Assembly (NCBI RefSeq): GCF_003369915.1
Contig: NC_046677.1
Coordinates: 31,328,913 to 31,392,912 of the forward strand
DNA: 64,000 nucleotides
Direction: 5' to 3'
Source of the DNA: Drosophila miranda
Taxonomy: Eukaryota > Arthropoda > Insecta > Diptera > Drosophilidae
Within the stretch, counting starts at the first letter, position 1, and the number at the start of each line of letters is the position of its first letter. The position numbers and the translations under genes are program-made. Shown here one piece after another: positions 36,202 to 49,809 of this stretch. The notes beneath the pieces are model-generated. The model ran no database searches, had not been told where the DNA came from, and was given only the letters and a program-made list of their open reading frames with translations.

Positions 36202-38879
36202 TTCTTTGAATGGTAAAATTTTGTGTAAATACTAAACCAATTTCCAAAACTAATTACAGACCCCATTTTAAAATCATTTAGAGGTTAATTTACTTTGCCT
36301 TTCTATGAGCTTTAATGGCTAGTCTGCTTGCTTCATTAATCCAATTTCGTGTACTATTTGAACAGACAAAAACACTAGAATTTCGTAAGCAAATAATCAG
36401 TTTATACTCCTGGTACTTGGGATGTGCCCTGCCTTCCAGTGGAATTTCCATACACCCACAGAATATTCACGGAATATTCATTTAATTTGATTTATAAATT
36501 GTTGGTTGAACTGTCACTTTTTCCCTGGTGCTGCAGCGGGGTGCGGGACGGCGCAGGGGGCATGCCACAAATCAAATTTGACAAAAATGTTTAATTAAAT
36601 ACTACAACTTACAACAAAGTTTAATAAGCCGTATAAATAAATTAGAATACTACTCGTTCGTACATATTTATCCTGAAAATCCTCTCGCTTTTCGCTCTTC
36701 ACTTGTGTGTGCGTTTTTGTGGGTGAAATTTAATTTTGTGAAAACCGCAAATTGGCAACAATTTTCATTTCGGGGGCAAATACACAAGACTCCCAGATTC
36801 CCAGACTCCCAGATGTTTTGGATTGGACTCTCTCGCTGTGGATTTTAATTGATTTGCGCTCAATATTTATTGATTTCATTTTGTCAACAGTTGTTGCCAG
36901 TCGCCGAACCGCAAAGAACCGCAAAGAACCGCAAAGAACCCTAGGCCCCCAGCCACAGCCACAGCCACAGCCCCAGACTTCAGACCAAACTTGAGCTCAT
37001 TATGGGGACTACCCCTATGTAAAATATATGACTTTATTGTACCCTTTAGTGGCATAGCATGTTGTAGGGTATGATGTGCCCAAGAATAGGATTGTAACAG
37101 CCAGAAGGAAGGGGTTTTTGATCGCTGGGAGCCTGTGTGGATCCTCAAAGGAGGTCCTCCTCCCACCCACCTGATTACCAAGTATCTCCGCGTTGCAACA
37201 CTCCACCAAGTGGCATTGTCCCTTTGTTGAATTTATTCCATATGTGTGCGGGCTAATTTGCATGTGCGAGTGTGTTAAAACATAAATTAGCTGACTCTGC
37301 CACGCCCACGCCCCACATGGCACAGTGGCCCCACGCAACTTAGCCAGTCGTTAGCCATTTGCTTAATTTATGGCCAATGGATTGCTGCATTCGCGCATAG
37401 AATCGAGAACTAATAGCGGTTTTTACTGTTTTTAGTTATTTGCACAAATTACTTGCGCTAATTTATTGGCCAGCCAGTTACCCAGTCGGCCATCCAGTTA
37501 GCCAGCCCTTGAATGGCCGTTTTGTGGCCAGCAGAATTCTGCTATAAAAATTCTCTGTGGCTTAGCTAGAGATCGGGGGATATTTTAATTGAAATTACAT
37601 ATTGGAAAACGTATCAAAGAAAAGGTTTATTTAGAGACTAAATGCAATGTTTAATCCCTGAATTTATGGCAAAAACTAAACCTCGAGACAAATGGTTTTA
37701 CCTTTCGGCAGCACCTCAAAAAGATCATCCACAAAAGTGAATCAAATTCATAATTGGCTCGATTCAGACTCCTTTCAGACGCTTTTCCCCTCTGCAGATG
37801 GGACTTATTTATTCCTTCCATTCAATCAAATGGAAACCCCTTTTTCCGCCAGGACTGTCAACTGTTTTCCGTACGGTTAAGGGAGTATCAATTAAAGCTC
37901 TACAAAAAGTTGGCTACAGCATAATGACGGCTTTTGTTTTCATCAATTTCACTCTGCCAGTCATTCAGTCACTCAGTCTTTCGGTCATTCAGTCACTCGG
38001 TTGGGGCTTCTCTGGGGTGCTTCTGTGTGTCTGTGTGTGGGGGGGGACTTCGAATCCCCCCTTGGCTGCCGTTTGTTGCCCGTTGATTTTATATATTCAA
38101 ATTAGTTCGTTTGCACGAGTGGCACTCGAACGAAAGCGTCGTACGGCTGTGATATTTTCCCAACTACGGCTGACTGACCAACCAGCCAACCTAACGAACG
38201 ACCCCAAGCCCCGACCCCAACCTGAATCCCAGGCGAATCCAATTCAATCCGTCCCCGGAGTGGGCTCCACAGAGAGCGAGCGGGAGAGAGCGAGTGGGGA
38301 ACGAGAGGGCTATCAAGTTGCCTGTGAAGTGCTTATCCTCAAATCAGTGACACTTGAATGTGCAGCACAAGTGACTGACCAAGTGGGTGACTGACTAGGA
38401 CTACGACTGCCAGCATGGACGAACGGGGCAGGGTACCAGTCCTACGTCTAGCTCCCATTTCGAGTGCGAAGACTTCCCTTCATTTATTTACTGTGCCATT
38501 GCCAGGGCCAACTGTGGAACTGAAACTGAAACTGGCCAACAGCTCGAGTGTTGTTTGTGTCCCCTGATTGAGTATAACTAAATAAGAGTCGCCGCTTCTC
38601 AGCCACTCCGCCACTCCGCCACTCCGCCACTCTGCCGCTCCCCCGCTCTTGTGCTCTTTTCCAGCGATTTATTTGCACCGTGGGATAAGCTTGATGATTT
38701 CTCTTACTAGTGGCTTCAAAATCGTATCAATTGGAGACAAAGACAAGGACAAAGAGGTGTCAATAAGCATTCATATCGATATTTACATTACGATTGCTGT
38801 TTGCATTAGTTTGTATCTTTAAATCAATAACAAACCACCTATGCTCCTATACTGCAAATGCTGACGTTCGGCAGCGCTG

Positions 38880-39205
38880 CTGTCTCGATCTGCAGCCGCC
38901 GCTTCGGCTTCTGCTTTGATCCTCTGCCGCCGCTTCGGCTTCTGCTTAGACCTGCAGTCGCCTCTTCGGCTTCTGCATTGATCCTCTGCCGCCGCTTCGG
39001 CTTCTGCTAAGACGTGCAGCCGCGGTTTCGGCTCCTGATTTGATCTGCAGCCGCCACTTCGACTTCGGATTTGAGCTGCAGTCGCCGCTTCGGCTTCTGC
39101 TTTGAACCTCTGCCGTCGCTTCGGCTTCTGCTTAGACCTGCAGTCGCCTCTTCGGCTTCTGCTTAGATCTGCTGCCGCCGCTTCGGCTTTTGCTTGCATC
39201 TGCCT
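38880..39205. repeat. 31-bp GC-rich minisatellite, about ten units
   Basis: Tandem units of about 31 bp contain the core GCCGCTTCGGCTTCTGCTT, with ends alternating between GATC(C)TCT/GCAG types. Because 31 is not a multiple of three, successive units are read in successive frames. The minus strand stays open for 134 codons, giving rotating motifs (AEAEAAA, RSRRGDC, QKPKRRQR). The open frame is a property of the repeat and not good evidence for a protein. Confidence 0.8.
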
Positions 39206-40130
39206 TCGTCTCCCTGTCGTCATTCTCTGCTAATCTCTCACCGCTCTGCTTGCATATCGGACTCGTGCATAAACATTTCTTCTGTCGCGCAAAAGAGCAA
39301 GCAATCGTTTTCCGCTAAGCCACCTGTATAGCGTTCAACTCTCATCGTTCTATTCAATTCCAATGTAAATAGTTGCCAAAAAAGCTTGGCATCTCAATCG
39401 GTATTTACATATGAAACTTTAGTAATCCCTTCCACCCTTCCGCTCTATAGATTATATAGCGTTCGACCGACCTAATCTGCCTGCATTCGAGAAACCCTTT
39501 CCTGGCGATCTCAAATTTGATAAATCGAAATTACATTCAGTGCGGAATGCGCAGCAATTTTTAAGCCTACCTAACGTTGATGGGGTACCCCCAGGATAGC
39601 CCCCAAAATGGGGTCAGGAGTCAAGTCGAACCCCTGCCGGAGCCGGGCGCAACTTATTTATAGTTGTCCGTGGAATGGCGACGCAATTTATCGTCATTAG
39701 CGCAGGGTCTCGTCGCCAACGAAATTTTCACTTGCAATTTTCACGAGCTGAAATGAAAATGCCTGCGGTGCTGTTGGTCCGTCCAGTGGTTCGGTTCAGT
39801 GTTTAGGCCTGGCTGGTGTTGGGTCCCTTTGCCTTTGTTAATGATGGCAGCGGAGAATAGGACAAAATGGAGGACCAGAACCAGGAATCGACTGAGGAAA
39901 GGAGACGACAACAACGGTAATGATGATTACTGACGGTTTTAAATCATTCGCTAATTATTGCAATTGTTGCTCGCCTTTTCCTCGGAATGCCTCAAGGCTT
40001 GCCCCCCACCCGAATAATTGATGATGGGAGGCCAAAGGACGAAAACTGCTAATCAAATTCTGAAAGAGTTGATTCGCTTTTTGAGAAATTCGAGTGCCAG
40101 CAAAAGCACATGCATAATTTCCCCCATTTT

Positions 40131-40165
40131 CCTTTGTGTGTGTGTGTGGGGGGGGGGGGGGGGGG
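40131..40165. repeat. (GT)n followed by an 18-base G run
   Basis: A short GTGTGTGT tract passes directly into 18 consecutive G residues. Such tracts are length-unstable and prone to sequencing error; the exact length should not be relied on. Confidence 0.85.
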
Positions 40166-43100
40166 CAATAGGGAAAGCAATTGCACGGGCAATTTGCACA
40201 CGGGGGGACAAGCAACGAAAGGGAGTTTCCAGCGAACGAATACCCACAGCAATCAACCTAATTTATTATACACATCCACATCCCCATCCACATCCATCTA
40301 TCCACCCAGTCACAGACCCCCTCGAAAAACCACATCGATTGGCCGCCCCAGCGATGACGACGACTGTCATTCACGAATGTTATGAATGTTATGAATGTTA
40401 TTAATTTCAATTGCCATTTTGTGCAGAATGCAGAACAGTGCAGCAGCCAGAAGCCAGCAGCCGCAGTTGTGGCTGCGGTTTGTATCCTTTTTTTGTATCT
40501 ATTTCTCGGTTACTTTGAAGCCCTTGAGCCCCGCTAAAAACATTTTAAATTAGTCCTTTTCCTGTGCTGTCTGCTCTTTGCGGTTTATCGAAAACAGGAT
40601 AAAGGAAACACTTTTGTGAGAGTGGTGTTTGGGTGTCGGAAGGTAAGGTTATGCCTAGAAATGGGTAAGAATTCTACCAACTAAAGGTTGGTTCTCCCCC
40701 CTGTGGGACAACAAACAGTATGGGATATGGGAAAACCATGGGAGAATTCCTACAGGCAACAGGAACAGGTGCAAAACCCTGCAAAGATTGTCTCTGTGAC
40801 TTGTGGCAAAAGCCTTGAAAAATCACCTTAAGAAAAGTAATAATTGCCAAATACTTGAAATTGTAGAAATCAGATGAAAATGTTAAACATAAACAATATA
40901 GAAAAGACATATCCCATATCCCATTGATGTTCCATTTTTTTGTGTATCTGAAATTGTTCCTCTCTTCCCAACTCTCAAAATTCCGAAATTATAGAAATAT
41001 ATAAACATCTCCCATAATCGAAAGAAAGATCTGCAGATCTACTTTTATTCAAATGGCGTTCCAATAGGCCTGCAGAAGTTCTCAGTATGAAACCGAATTT
41101 TACTCCAAGTGCAAGAATGTCGTGATGGAACTGTTCAAGAAACCAAAGGATAAAGGATAAAAAAAATATTATATTTAAATTACATAACATTTTGGGGATG
41201 TTGGGGGATGCATAAATGTATCCATGTTGTATTTTATAATCTTTCCTGTTTTACGATTACCCTGAATTACGATCCATTAATATTCGTTCCTTGTTCCGAG
41301 TTGATCTTGAAAACTATCGGAATTAAACTTGAAAAATAATTGTATTCAGAATCCTTTTTGCTGGCAGGCACACGTGCCCTTGCCCCTGCCACTCCCCCGT
41401 AGTGGCAGGGCGGGCTAATGCCCACACATTGGCACATACGTGAGCCCACGGACACAGACAAACAACTCATTTCGCTCAGTGAACTCAACAATAAGCATAA
41501 AAACATTCATCACTGATTCACTACGTGATCTGGTTTGTCAATCATGTATGTACTCGGATGATGGCCTAGGTGTGGAGAGGGGAGAGTGCGCCCCAGAGAT
41601 GGGGCAGGCAGCCAGGCAGCGCAGGAGGTGGCTTGGTGATGATGATATGAGTGCTCCTGGTGCTTCTGTTGCTGCTGCTGATGATGATGATGAATATATG
41701 AGTGCTGCTGATTGAATATCAACGCTCGGGCACAAAAGGAATTCCATCCTCCGTCCACAACGAGTGCTTGTTGGCCTTCTTTTAACACTTTCCGTGCTCG
41801 TTTCGGGCTTCCTTTAACACTTTTCCTGCTCGTTTCCGGCTTGATTTTCCCCCAGTCAGTGCCCCCGCCCTCTGTATCCACTATCTGTACTATTTGGGAA
41901 GCATATTCTATATTCTCTGCGCTAGTCAACGTCAACTGTCAGATTTTCGTTGTGCCAGCATAAAAATGTTAAAATAATTTGCCGCACAGACATCCTATAG
42001 ACAGGGCCCAGGGTCTTCCCTACTGTTCGTTTGGCTTTACCTTCAGTTTTGGGTTGCCCCCCCCCCCCCGTGCCCCCGTGCCACCATCTCTATCGCCAGT
42101 CCGTAGTCCCCTTTTCAGCAGTAACATTATCTCCCATTTGTCGCATACAATCTGCTTGCCTTTTTCCCCCCACACTTTCTCCTCCTCTGGTTTTTTTTTT
42201 CCATGTTTTTGCCGTTGTTATAGTCATTTCCGGTGACAGTGTAATATTGTAATATGCTTATGTCTCTGTCGTCTGTCGTCTACCGCCCCCTGCCAGGGTC
42301 TGTCTGTCAGTTTTTAGGGGGGCGGGGGGTGAAACCCTTGTAAATGTGGGCTTAGATACTGTAGATATAGATACACTAACTGTTTCATGTAGATACATTC
42401 CTAGTTCCTGCATTTTCTGTTAATTTTTTTGTTTTGTTGGGAATGTTTTTTTGGGGAAACGAAGAAGAAATCAGAGAAAATCATACAAAAAAATGATTGT
42501 AAATTATTCGATTGTATCTGGCATCTCATGTATCTTTGCTCCAGCTCGTATATAGTGTATTTTCCCTTAAATCTAGTATTTTTGTTGGGTTTTCTTGCAT
42601 CGTCAGCTGTAAAGTTATTTACTGTTGGGTTGGGTTTTTGTTTTTCAGAAATCAATCAAATCAAATGCGATGACAACCGATACGAAACCCCATATCCTTG
42701 AGTGGTGAAGGGGGAGGGGGAGGGGGAGTGTGGGATTTTGATCAAATTAAAAGAGAACCAATATTTCTTCCTATCGGAGTGGGTTAAATATAGGTTTTAG
42801 AGACACACCGAGACAACGAGACACCGAGAGAGACATTGGCATTGCAATTTGAAGACAAGCCGTTGAAATGCATTTCGTGTTGCATGTGTCTCTGCCCCTG
42901 CCCCTACCCCTCCCTCCGAGTGTGTGTGTGTGTGTGTGTGTGTGTGCTTCATGTTCCAAGGCGGAACCCAACCCATTTACTCGCACACACCCCGTTACGT
43001 GCTAAGAATTTTAATTAACAGATAAATCAATAAGAAATATGGACGACGGCTGTCAGTGCGACTCTCTCTCCCTGAATGTCTTCCCCCTGCCACCGCCACA

Positions 43101-43413
43101 GCCCCTGCCCCTGCCACACACACACACACACACACATTCACCCAGAGTCTCTGTTTGAAGAAATACAGTCCCGCCAACAAAATAAACTCCTGACGCTGGC
43201 TGCCAGTCGTCTATGTCTATATTTCCAGGCCAGAAGACCTGCTCCCAACCCATCTCTCCCTGACAGCCTCTTGCGGCAGTTGCAGAAAAGCGCAAGTGCT
43301 AAGCCTCTGGTCGGAAAATGGCCAACAGCCAGGGGGGCAGGGGCAGGGGGATAGAGGGGGAGACTGCAGAGAAATTAGAGAGAGAGAGAAAAGGGCAGTT
43401 AAAATTGCAACTT

Positions 43414-43443
<30 letters not shown>
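43414..43443. repeat. (CAG)10 microsatellite
   Basis: Ten perfect CAG triplets, then CAGGCAGG units. Depending on frame it would read poly-Q, poly-S or poly-A. No surrounding gene is recognisable, so a coding role is not supported. Confidence 0.9.
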
Positions 43444-43444
<1 letters not shown>

Positions 43445-46400
43445 CAGGCAGGAGGAACAGCAGCTGCATTTACTGCCAGCGGCTTCTTGGCCATGGACAG
43501 ACCTGGCCTTGGGGTTAAACAGAAAGACTTGGCCAACACCAGGCAGGCAGCCCCTGCGGTTCCGTCCAGGCTAAGCTGTGGCATATTTTAGAGGAAATTG
43601 TGTCAATGTTTATTCATATCTGGGTATCTAGAGGAGTCTTTCCTTTAAGACAACATTTACCACTTGAAACAGGGGTCCTTTCTTCGTTTGAGGCACCTCA
43701 AGATGCCTTGAACATGGCGGATAAGTAGATAGATACAGAAATACGGGCATGCACCTTCCAGCAAACACATTTTTTAATTATAAAAGTATTATTTTAATTT
43801 CGAGAGCATAAATCTGTGGACAACTCCCTTCGGAGCTGGGAGCTTGGAGCCGGGAGCTTGGCTGCCTGCCACTCGATTCCCCCATGCCCAGCGGAGAAGC
43901 GCAGCCCCTGCCCAGCGGAGTCGACACCATTCTGCTGCCTGCTGCAAGGCCCGTCCCGTCCTTCGGATGCTGCAAATGCTGCAATAAATAGAATTACAGT
44001 CAAGTGCTTGATAACTTGCTAAAATGCACAAGGCGTCAGGCGCCAGGCGCAAGGAGCAAACGGAACTTGGTGCATGCCACACGGCCTCGGACTCCGGGGC
44101 TGCGTCTCAGGTGCACTGAAATTTATTATTTAATGAAAAAGAAAAATGTACAGACTGGAGAACACTCCTGGCCACGTATTAATGACGCTCTTAAGCGACG
44201 GCTCGGCCTGGGCACCGTTTGCAATATTTAATGACAGGACGTGCCACAAGTCGCAGCGGCAGAGCACTGCCGCCCTATTAGGCAGGACATCAGATATATA
44301 TCCATGGATATGCGGAACATTCCGCTCTCCTGCAGAGCCCACACCTGGCGGACGGGCAGACGGGCAGTCGGGAGGACGGGCAGACCAAAAGTTTAATTTG
44401 AATTTAATAGAAAAACTTCTGCACAAAGCAACAATTTGAACAGTGTGGGAGTGGGGCATTTGGGGCACTCGAAGCGGGGAGTACCCTAGACTTTGGCCCA
44501 TGGACACGTATGATTGATCTGAATGCCACAACGGACCACCTTCCAGGCCAAAACTGCTCCACTTTCGAGGGTATCTGCAGTTAAAACATCCAAAAGTTTG
44601 CAGCAATAACAATGTGGGTGGAGGGGAGAGGGGGGTCCGGGGAGCCAGGGCCGAAATGGAAGCCAAAAACCAACTGCCAGACAACCAAATTTGCTGCGTT
44701 TCGTTTGGCATTCAACGGAAATAGTTTTCCAAATACAATATATACACAAAATATACAGAATATATGTATATACGAATATATGGGGACGTGTGTATGCGAC
44801 CAGGGAAAATGTTTTATGGCATTCGTGATTGTTGTGTCATTAAGTTGAAATTGTGTAGGTGGTCGGACAGGACAGGACACGGAGAGACGGACGGACAGAC
44901 GGACGGACAGACAGGACTATCAAACGCACACAGACCACGATGGGGGCCGACTGGCGGGGGGCGTGGCCGGACAATGGCTGACCAATTTTATTTCTATTTC
45001 CAAAGTGGAACCAAAAAAGTTGTAATCGAAAAAGTGCCGCCGTCTCTCTGTGCTCCTAGTTTTATGGCCAGGCTTGTGCCCTGCCTTCTCCCGCCTTCAT
45101 TTCTTTTGTTTCTCTTCCTTTTTTTTATAATTATTTTGTGCCAAATTTATTTATGGCTCGTGATCTTGGCCTTAAACAGGACATACAGGATAAAGTTTGG
45201 CCCTGAAAGCGGCAGATGGAAAGTGCGTTTCATCAAGGGAGAGACGAAAATCAAGGCAGGGCTTGGAGTAACACAAAAACGGTGTAAAGTTCCCATAAAC
45301 GAATGGCACCTTGGGCATTAAAAGACGCGGAGTCGAGGTATCGACAGATCGGTTTGCTTTTAAGTGTGAAAATTCCCAAAAAATACCGAAGATTAAAGTA
45401 AACGAAACAAAAGCCATTCAAAATGCAGGAAACAAGACGCAAAGCCTTACGCCACCGAAACGCACTGCACTCGTTTGGGCCTTCAATAATTTGTGTACAA
45501 ATTCTTTGTCCTGCGTTGGCGGTGGAGAGGTCCCTTTATGACCATGAAAATGCCAGCCAAGAGACAGGGAGAGGGAGGGATAGAGGGAGGGAGATAGAGA
45601 TAGGCCAGGGCCATGGCCAGGACCAGGGCCGGGAAGAGGAAAAGGAAGTAGAACTCGCATTCACCTTGGCTTTTGGCGCTTTCCACGCCCGTTCATTCAT
45701 ATTTCCCTCAGGACAATGGTGTGTGTGTGTGTGGGTGTGTGTGTGGGTGTTGGTTCCCTACAAGTTTTGGATGAGCATTTGGCCTTTTGGGCGGATGTGG
45801 CTTAGGAAGTAATGATGGAAGTTTTGTTTCAATTCAAAGGAAATTCAGTTGGCATTTGACTCCAAGCGAACCAGATCCAAAATGCATCTGTAAACACTTT
45901 TGGGATGTACATATCTATCTCCACCGCATAGTGTATTCCCCATTTCGTTGGGCCTTCCCCCAGTGTGTGCCCTGCCCTGTTGTTGTTGTTGTTGTTGTTG
46001 TGCTGTTGATATTTGGCAGCTTTTCTTTGGCTCGTTTTATTCTGTTGCTGGGCTTATTAAATATTCAAAGGCAACTTCAGTGGCGCCAATGCTGGATGCT
46101 GGCTGGTGGCTGCTGACTGCTGACTGCTGGATCCTGCCTCCAATGCAACAAGCCAAAAATTAGTTTAATCTGAGATTTCTTTCGACACAGTACGGCACTC
46201 AGGTGATGGCCCCTAGCTACAACGGTATACATATACATATATCTGCATATATTTTCAATTTCTTTTCAATTTTGTGCCTAGCAATTCCGTATATTGTTTA
46301 CGTGGCGGCCTTCTCCCACACAGCCTCCTATGTACCGTATTATCTATATGTGTGTGTGTGTAATATTTGCATACATTTTGCGGTGACTGTTGCTGCTGCT

Positions 46401-47693
46401 GTTGTTGTTGAAGGAAATTGCGCATACGCCGCGTTCTGTTTTCCCCGTCTTTCTGTGTCACCAGAGTCGCCCCCCCTCTATCACCCCTCCGCAGAGGCAG
46501 CAAATCAATTTGGCCTGCATATTTGCATAATAAGAGATGAGAGAGAGAGAGAGAGAGAGAGAGACCTCCAGTTTGTTTGTCACTCAGCCAGCCTGTCACT
46601 TGATCAATATGTGGATGGCGTGCTCATAAAATGATTTCCCCGCAAGCTGATATTCCTCACACGTTACGTCTTTGCTGGGTGGAAAAGTATAGGTTGAGTG
46701 TAATGTAAAATATATCGAAGAAAAGCCATCGGTGGACAACCCATCGTGTAAGAACAGCCCCTGTTGTACCTAAGCTTTCTTCCGGAATTACCTTGTTTTC
46801 TTGTGCCACAAACTGTGGCAGCAGCAGCAGGATGAAGTGTCATAGGGGTCAAGGAGTTGTGTGACTGAAAGTGCCAAATCGCAAATCGCAGAATGCGGCA
46901 TGCGGCATGCGGCATGCGGCAGGGCATGGCGTATCTTCGTGTGCCAAAAATATTCAACAAATGTTTCCAGTCAGCAGCAGCATTCAGGCCGTAGAAGGGG
47001 CATAAACACAATCTGGCACAACAACAAAAATAGGGAACAGAAAACAGAAAAGAAACCGAAATGAATATAGTGGAATAATGACTTTATTTGGATATAGATA
47101 TATGTAGATGTAGAACAAATGAATATATCTCTGAATAAGGTTGAATATTGGGATTGGGATTGGGGAAAGAAAGTGTCTTTTGGGAGGGGGTTTTCTCTGT
47201 GAATATTTATTTCAAATATTCGGGATCAGTTTTAAACATATTTCCAATCGAATCAATCAATATATGTGGGTATCTATTTCAGGGTTGAATATTTAATTTT
47301 TAGTTAATGTTGATGTGTGATATTTATTTATTTGCAACGAGGTTAGCGCTAAAACTATTGACCTGGTTTATTTAAGTATAGCACTGATTAGCAATCACCT
47401 TCGGCTACTAATGTCTTTTTGTTGTACGTCGTTAGGGGTTTTCCGCACAATCTCTGGCGTTTCCATAGTGGTTTTGCTTCTGTTCCCCTTTCGCTGAAGT
47501 ATAATTCCAGCTCGTCGTACTTTTTGGATTGTCTGGGGATCGGATCAACGTTCCCAACCCACAAATATGATATGATATGTACTTTGAATCGATTGAATAT
47601 CAAAAGAAACACACATGTTATCGCCCCACAAGTTTCGCCCCAAAAACTTACTTTAATTCAATAAAATATCGTTAATCATTAATTATATCTTTT

Positions 47694-47731
47694 ACGGGTA
47701 CGGGTACGGGTACGGGTACGGGTACGGGTAC
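47694..47731. repeat. ACGGGT hexamer tandem array
   Basis: Six perfect ACGGGT units followed by diverged ACTGGT. It is G-rich on one strand. It does not match an arthropod telomere repeat and lies in unique-looking DNA. Confidence 0.9.
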
Positions 47732-49333
47732 TGGTGCGAGTGTTTTTTTCTGGTGTTAACCAAAACACTTGGGCCTAAGTGATTTTGATTATTGGCCACT
47801 TAACGCTTGCGGAGCAAACAACAAGCCAACAACAAAATCGATAAACAAATTGGCAAATTAGGAAAGGAGCCCCCCTCCCCCCTCCCTCCCCCCAGAAAAA
47901 AAGCGAAACAAATCTGTTGAGTCAGGAGGGGGGGGAGGGGGGAGATCGGAGATGGGTCCAGGGTGTGTGCCAGGCCATTCATCTATTCAAACAAAGCCAT
48001 CCAACATCCAACATCCAGCAGCCATTCAGAGAGTGTCATTCATGGCGCGGGGGATGTCCAATCGTGCGAGGAGCATCTCTGGTCATTCATCTTGAGCCGC
48101 CGCCGCTGTCAATCCTCCTCCAGCCGCATCTCCTATCATCCCCCTGCCGTCCCATCCCGACCCGCTCTGGTCCCCAATCCTTGTGTTGCCAAGATAAATG
48201 GCTTACAGATTATGATCAATTTGTAGCGATGGAGGAGGACCCACGACGGAGGACCGGACCACAACAAGGCTGCCCACATCCAGGGGATTCCCGTACGGCC
48301 TTGACGCCCCGTGTGTGTGTGTGGTAGGCCTTCCTTGAGGGGTACGGGGGGGTTTGCATCTGCTTATGACATCTTAAGTATGATCTAAAGTGGCTGGGAA
48401 ATACAAAAAAAGGAAGAAAGATGAAGGTTGTACGGGGATATGTGATAAATTATGGCAAATTGACTGCAGATTGCTTCGTTTCCCCCCAAAGAGGAGGGGG
48501 GTAGAGGGTACAGCGTATGAGTTATGCAAATGAAACAATTATGGGATGGACTTCAGCCTACAACCCCTCCCTTCCCCCGAAAGACCCGCCTCCCTTCAGT
48601 ATCTCACGCGTGGAATGTCAACTATTTTGCAACTACTTTTCAGGCCTTTCTGGCATGTCAGACGTCGCGGAATTTTTGACAAGAATCTGTTGAGCCAAAG
48701 GTGAAACTCCTGGGAGATTTATGCCACGCATGCCCCCCCACATTGCCACATAAGTGCCGCACATTCCTGCGCAACTCCCGCCTCAGTTTTGAGCCTAGTT
48801 TTTGGCGTAATTTTTCTTTGACTAGAATTTTTCTTCGTTTTCTTTTTAATTTGTTGATGCGCCAGCGCGCTCGCACGCAACTAAGCTCGTTAAGCACCTG
48901 CTGCCACCTGCCACCAGCCAAATGCCGCATGCCGTATGCCACACCTGTTCTAGCGGGTGGCACTTGCAACCTGCTTACGCAATGCCCAGCCAGAGAGCCT
49001 GCCAGCCAGCCAGCCTGCCAGCCTGCCAGCCAGCCTGCCAGCCAGCCTTGGGTATTAACACTTTGTCATGTTTGCTAAATGCTCTCTGAACCCCCAACCC
49101 CTCCCCAACTCTTAAACCCTGACCTGACCAGCGTCTTCGGTGGGGCCTTACAATGTGGATGTGTGCGAGTGTGTGTGTGTGCGTGTGTGTGTGTGGGTTT
49201 GTGAAAAGTGTGCCTGAAAGGCACCAATTAGTGCCAAGAGAAATGCTGTTCGAGGCTAAAAGGCAGCAGGCAAAAGGAAGGCCAGCTGTTGATACTCTTT
49301 TCGATCGATCAGTTCTATAGGCAGATGCCTGTA

Positions 49334-49454
49334 CAGGCGAACTTCCACATGGCGAATCTCAAGGGGGATTCGTTGTACGAAAAATTTGTAAAATATAGAT
49401 AATTTTTGTTGAAAACTTCCTTGTATGGAAGCTCGTAATAGAGAAGTTCGACTG
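49334..49454. mobile_element. 121-bp Tc1/mariner- or pogo-type MITE
   Basis: The left end is CAGGCGAACTTCC and the right end, reverse-complemented, is CAGTCGAACTTCTC. Both ends are flanked by TA (49332-49333 and 49455-49456), the target duplication of Tc1/mariner/pogo elements (established). It has no coding capacity. An internal block, GAATCTCAAGGGGGATTCGT, recurs in diverged form near 58315. Confidence 0.7.
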
Positions 49455-49695
49455 TATGTCTATAGGAATTGAAATCATCTAAGGTTTAATGTTTAATGTA
49501 ATTTATGTAGGATAACAGATTGGTTTCAAACGTGGTTACTATGGTGACGATGGGGCTTATAGTTATTGGCTAAAAGTAGCTCTATATGTTACAAACGGCG
49601 ATCCTTTTCTGATCTTCTCTCACAACTCACAACTGCGCTCATAAAGGAAATCGATGGATGGGATCGATTGGATCTTCAGAAGGCTGAACCACCTC

Positions 49696-49706
49696 TAGTG
49701 TGACCA
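49696..49706 (-). promoter_or_regulatory. Ohler motif 1 match (TGGTCACACTA, minus strand)
   Basis: An exact match to YGGTCACACTR read on the minus strand, with ATCGAT words about 25-50 bp away. Motif 1 marks TATA-less fly promoters. A minus-strand transcript would run toward lower coordinates, where I see no gene, so this may be a non-coding promoter or a chance match. Confidence 0.3.
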
Positions 49707-49809
49707 TCTTTGTGGATTCCCGCCAGATTCAAATCCCACATATGTACATGATATCCTTTTGGCTCCTTGAGTTGTATACTGCGTAAATAATAACTGTAGA
49801 ATGTGTTAT

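Larger units (their letters stand above)
36260..49330. other. Gene-poor region with simple repeats
   Basis: No gene is supportable. Long open frames (37798-38394 +, 44130-44711 -) lack domains and change composition at simple repeats. Visible repeats include an 11-bp AACCGCAAAGA run (about 36908-36945), CCACTCCG units (about 38600-38630), (GT)n and (CA)n tracts near 42920 and 43115, a (CAG)10 run, a (GTT)n tract near 45980, a (GA)n tract near 46540 and the ACGGGT hexamer array. No RNA genes were recognised. Confidence 0.6.

Noticed and set aside
37798..38394. 198-codon open frame
   Set aside because: Low-complexity blocks (ICVCVWGGTSN, repeated QSLSLSVIQS) and no recognisable family or splice context.
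43296..43574. Poly-Gln or poly-Ala protein from the CAG run
   Set aside because: Isolated triplet repeat without a supporting exon; three frames are equally open.
44532..44544. GACCACCTT as another P-type end
   Set aside because: Only the inner nonamer matches; the outer bases do not resemble CATGATG and no partner end was found.
44130..44711. 193-codon minus-strand frame
   Set aside because: Proline-, serine- and cysteine-rich chance composition, overlapped by several other open frames.
47694..47731. Telomere-like array
   Set aside because: The unit ACGGGT matches neither the arthropod TTAGG repeat nor Drosophila telomeric retrotransposons; it is a short microsatellite.
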